This document shows positions 63,784-64,000 of a DNA stretch of 64,000 nt, piece by piece. A program made the position numbers and the translations under genes. The notes beneath the pieces are model-generated. The model worked only from the letters and a program-made list of their open reading frames with translations, did no database searches and was not told the DNA's origin. This DNA comes from Tsuneonella amylolytica (lineage in GTDB: Bacteria > Pseudomonadota > Alphaproteobacteria > Sphingomonadales > Sphingomonadaceae), in contig NZ_CP032570.1 in assembly GCF_003626915.1 (NCBI RefSeq), positions 1,178,001 to 1,242,000 of the forward strand, in the 5' to 3' direction. Position 1 is the stretch's first letter; every line of letters begins with the position of its first letter.

Positions 63784-64000
63784 ATGGAAACGATCGGCGT
63801 CATCGGAGCGGGCCAGATGGGCTCCGGCATCGCGCAGACGCTGGCGCAGCACGGATACCGTGTCCTCCTGTCCGATGTTGACCTTTCCGCAGCCGAAAAG
63901 GGCAAGGGCGGCATCGAGAAGGCGCTCGGCAAGCTGGTCGGGCGCGGCAAGATCGCGGTATCCGACGCCGAAGCCGCCCTCGGGCGTATCGAGCCGGTCG
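63784..64000 (+). CDS. 3-hydroxybutyryl-CoA dehydrogenase-like protein (3' truncated by the window end)
   Basis: The first 72 codons are present. They form the start of an NAD-binding Rossmann domain, ETIGVIGAGQMGSGIAQTLA, with GXGXXG, followed by GYRVLLSDVD whose Asp binds NAD. This is the characteristic opening of 3-hydroxybutyryl-CoA dehydrogenases (about 290 residues). It would oxidise 3-hydroxyacyl-CoA in butanoate or PHB metabolism. The gene continues beyond 64000. Confidence 0.88.
   Translation, partial: METIGVIGAGQMGSGIAQTLAQHGYRVLLSDVDLSAAEKGKGGIEKALGKLVGRGKIAVSDAEAALGRIEPV

Overview
The window is a 64-kb piece of a GC-rich alphaproteobacterial chromosome, most likely from the Sphingomonadales (Erythrobacteraceae-like). 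The pointers are the cell-cycle regulator CtrA, a DUF4167 protein, an HWE-family sensor kinase, a PagL-like protein, a CIRCE-controlled groESL operon and many small repeats typical of this order. Almost everything is chromosomal housekeeping. I see no prophage, conjugative element, CRISPR array, defence island, rRNA or tRNA gene. The GST and AAA ATPase genes are broken.

Layout. 1-2740: the 3' part of an aldehyde dehydrogenase gene, a VOC protein, a ProXp-type editing protein and a small lipoprotein. 2829-11496 (minus): rpoC and rpoB, with their own promoter and a leader of about 215 nt. 11825-13285 (plus): a promoter full of TTATCG repeats that drives a 42-aa peptide, a DUF2975 membrane protein and a small XRE regulator, followed by a lipoprotein. 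13599-14572 (plus): rplJ and rplL, separated from and divergent to rpoBC, unlike the classical rplKAJL-rpoBC order. 14941-16895: an OmpA-like protein and two small secreted proteins. 16892-20620 (minus): two cation/proton antiporters and a PagL-like protein. 20666-24302: a MATE exporter and groESL (RpoH-like promoter, CIRCE, and a repeat pair between the two genes). 24457-28691: N-formylglutamate amidohydrolase, two transglutaminase-like proteins, a host-attachment family protein and a class A beta-lactamase-like protein. 28801-34669: a lipoprotein, polA, an HWE kinase and an MscS channel. 34691-37041 (minus): a CDC48-type AAA ATPase gene with a single-base frameshift. 37156-37222 (minus): a candidate small RNA. 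37354-42369: an acetoacetate-type CoA-transferase whose two subunit genes flank a HAD-like lipoprotein gene, a GST remnant, a flavin oxidoreductase and an MFS carrier.

42371-49418 (minus): hisS-prfA-prmC-DUF4167-lnt-metK, a probable translation/envelope/methylation polycistron. 49501-54175: an M61 peptidase, a DUF1345 protein, pyrophosphatase and (minus) a BON-MscS channel. 54194-55954 (minus): pmbA and a small membrane protein. 56121-59260: lptB-rpoN, then ctrA with a candidate CtrA box and a GANTC site in its promoter. 59433-64000: a TauE-like protein, trmB, PilZ and HNH proteins (minus), gluQRS, a HIG1-type protein, a PduO-type adenosyltransferase and the 5' part of a 3-hydroxyacyl-CoA dehydrogenase gene.

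The least explained signals are non-coding or regulatory: the repeat-rich operator of the DUF2975/XRE operon, a two-hairpin element with a shared GTTCGACG spacer behind both rplL and groEL, the candidate sRNA at 37.2 kb, and the low-GC 3' end of hisS. All coordinates, motif matches and base counts were read by eye. Family assignments rest on recognised motifs and not on database searches.
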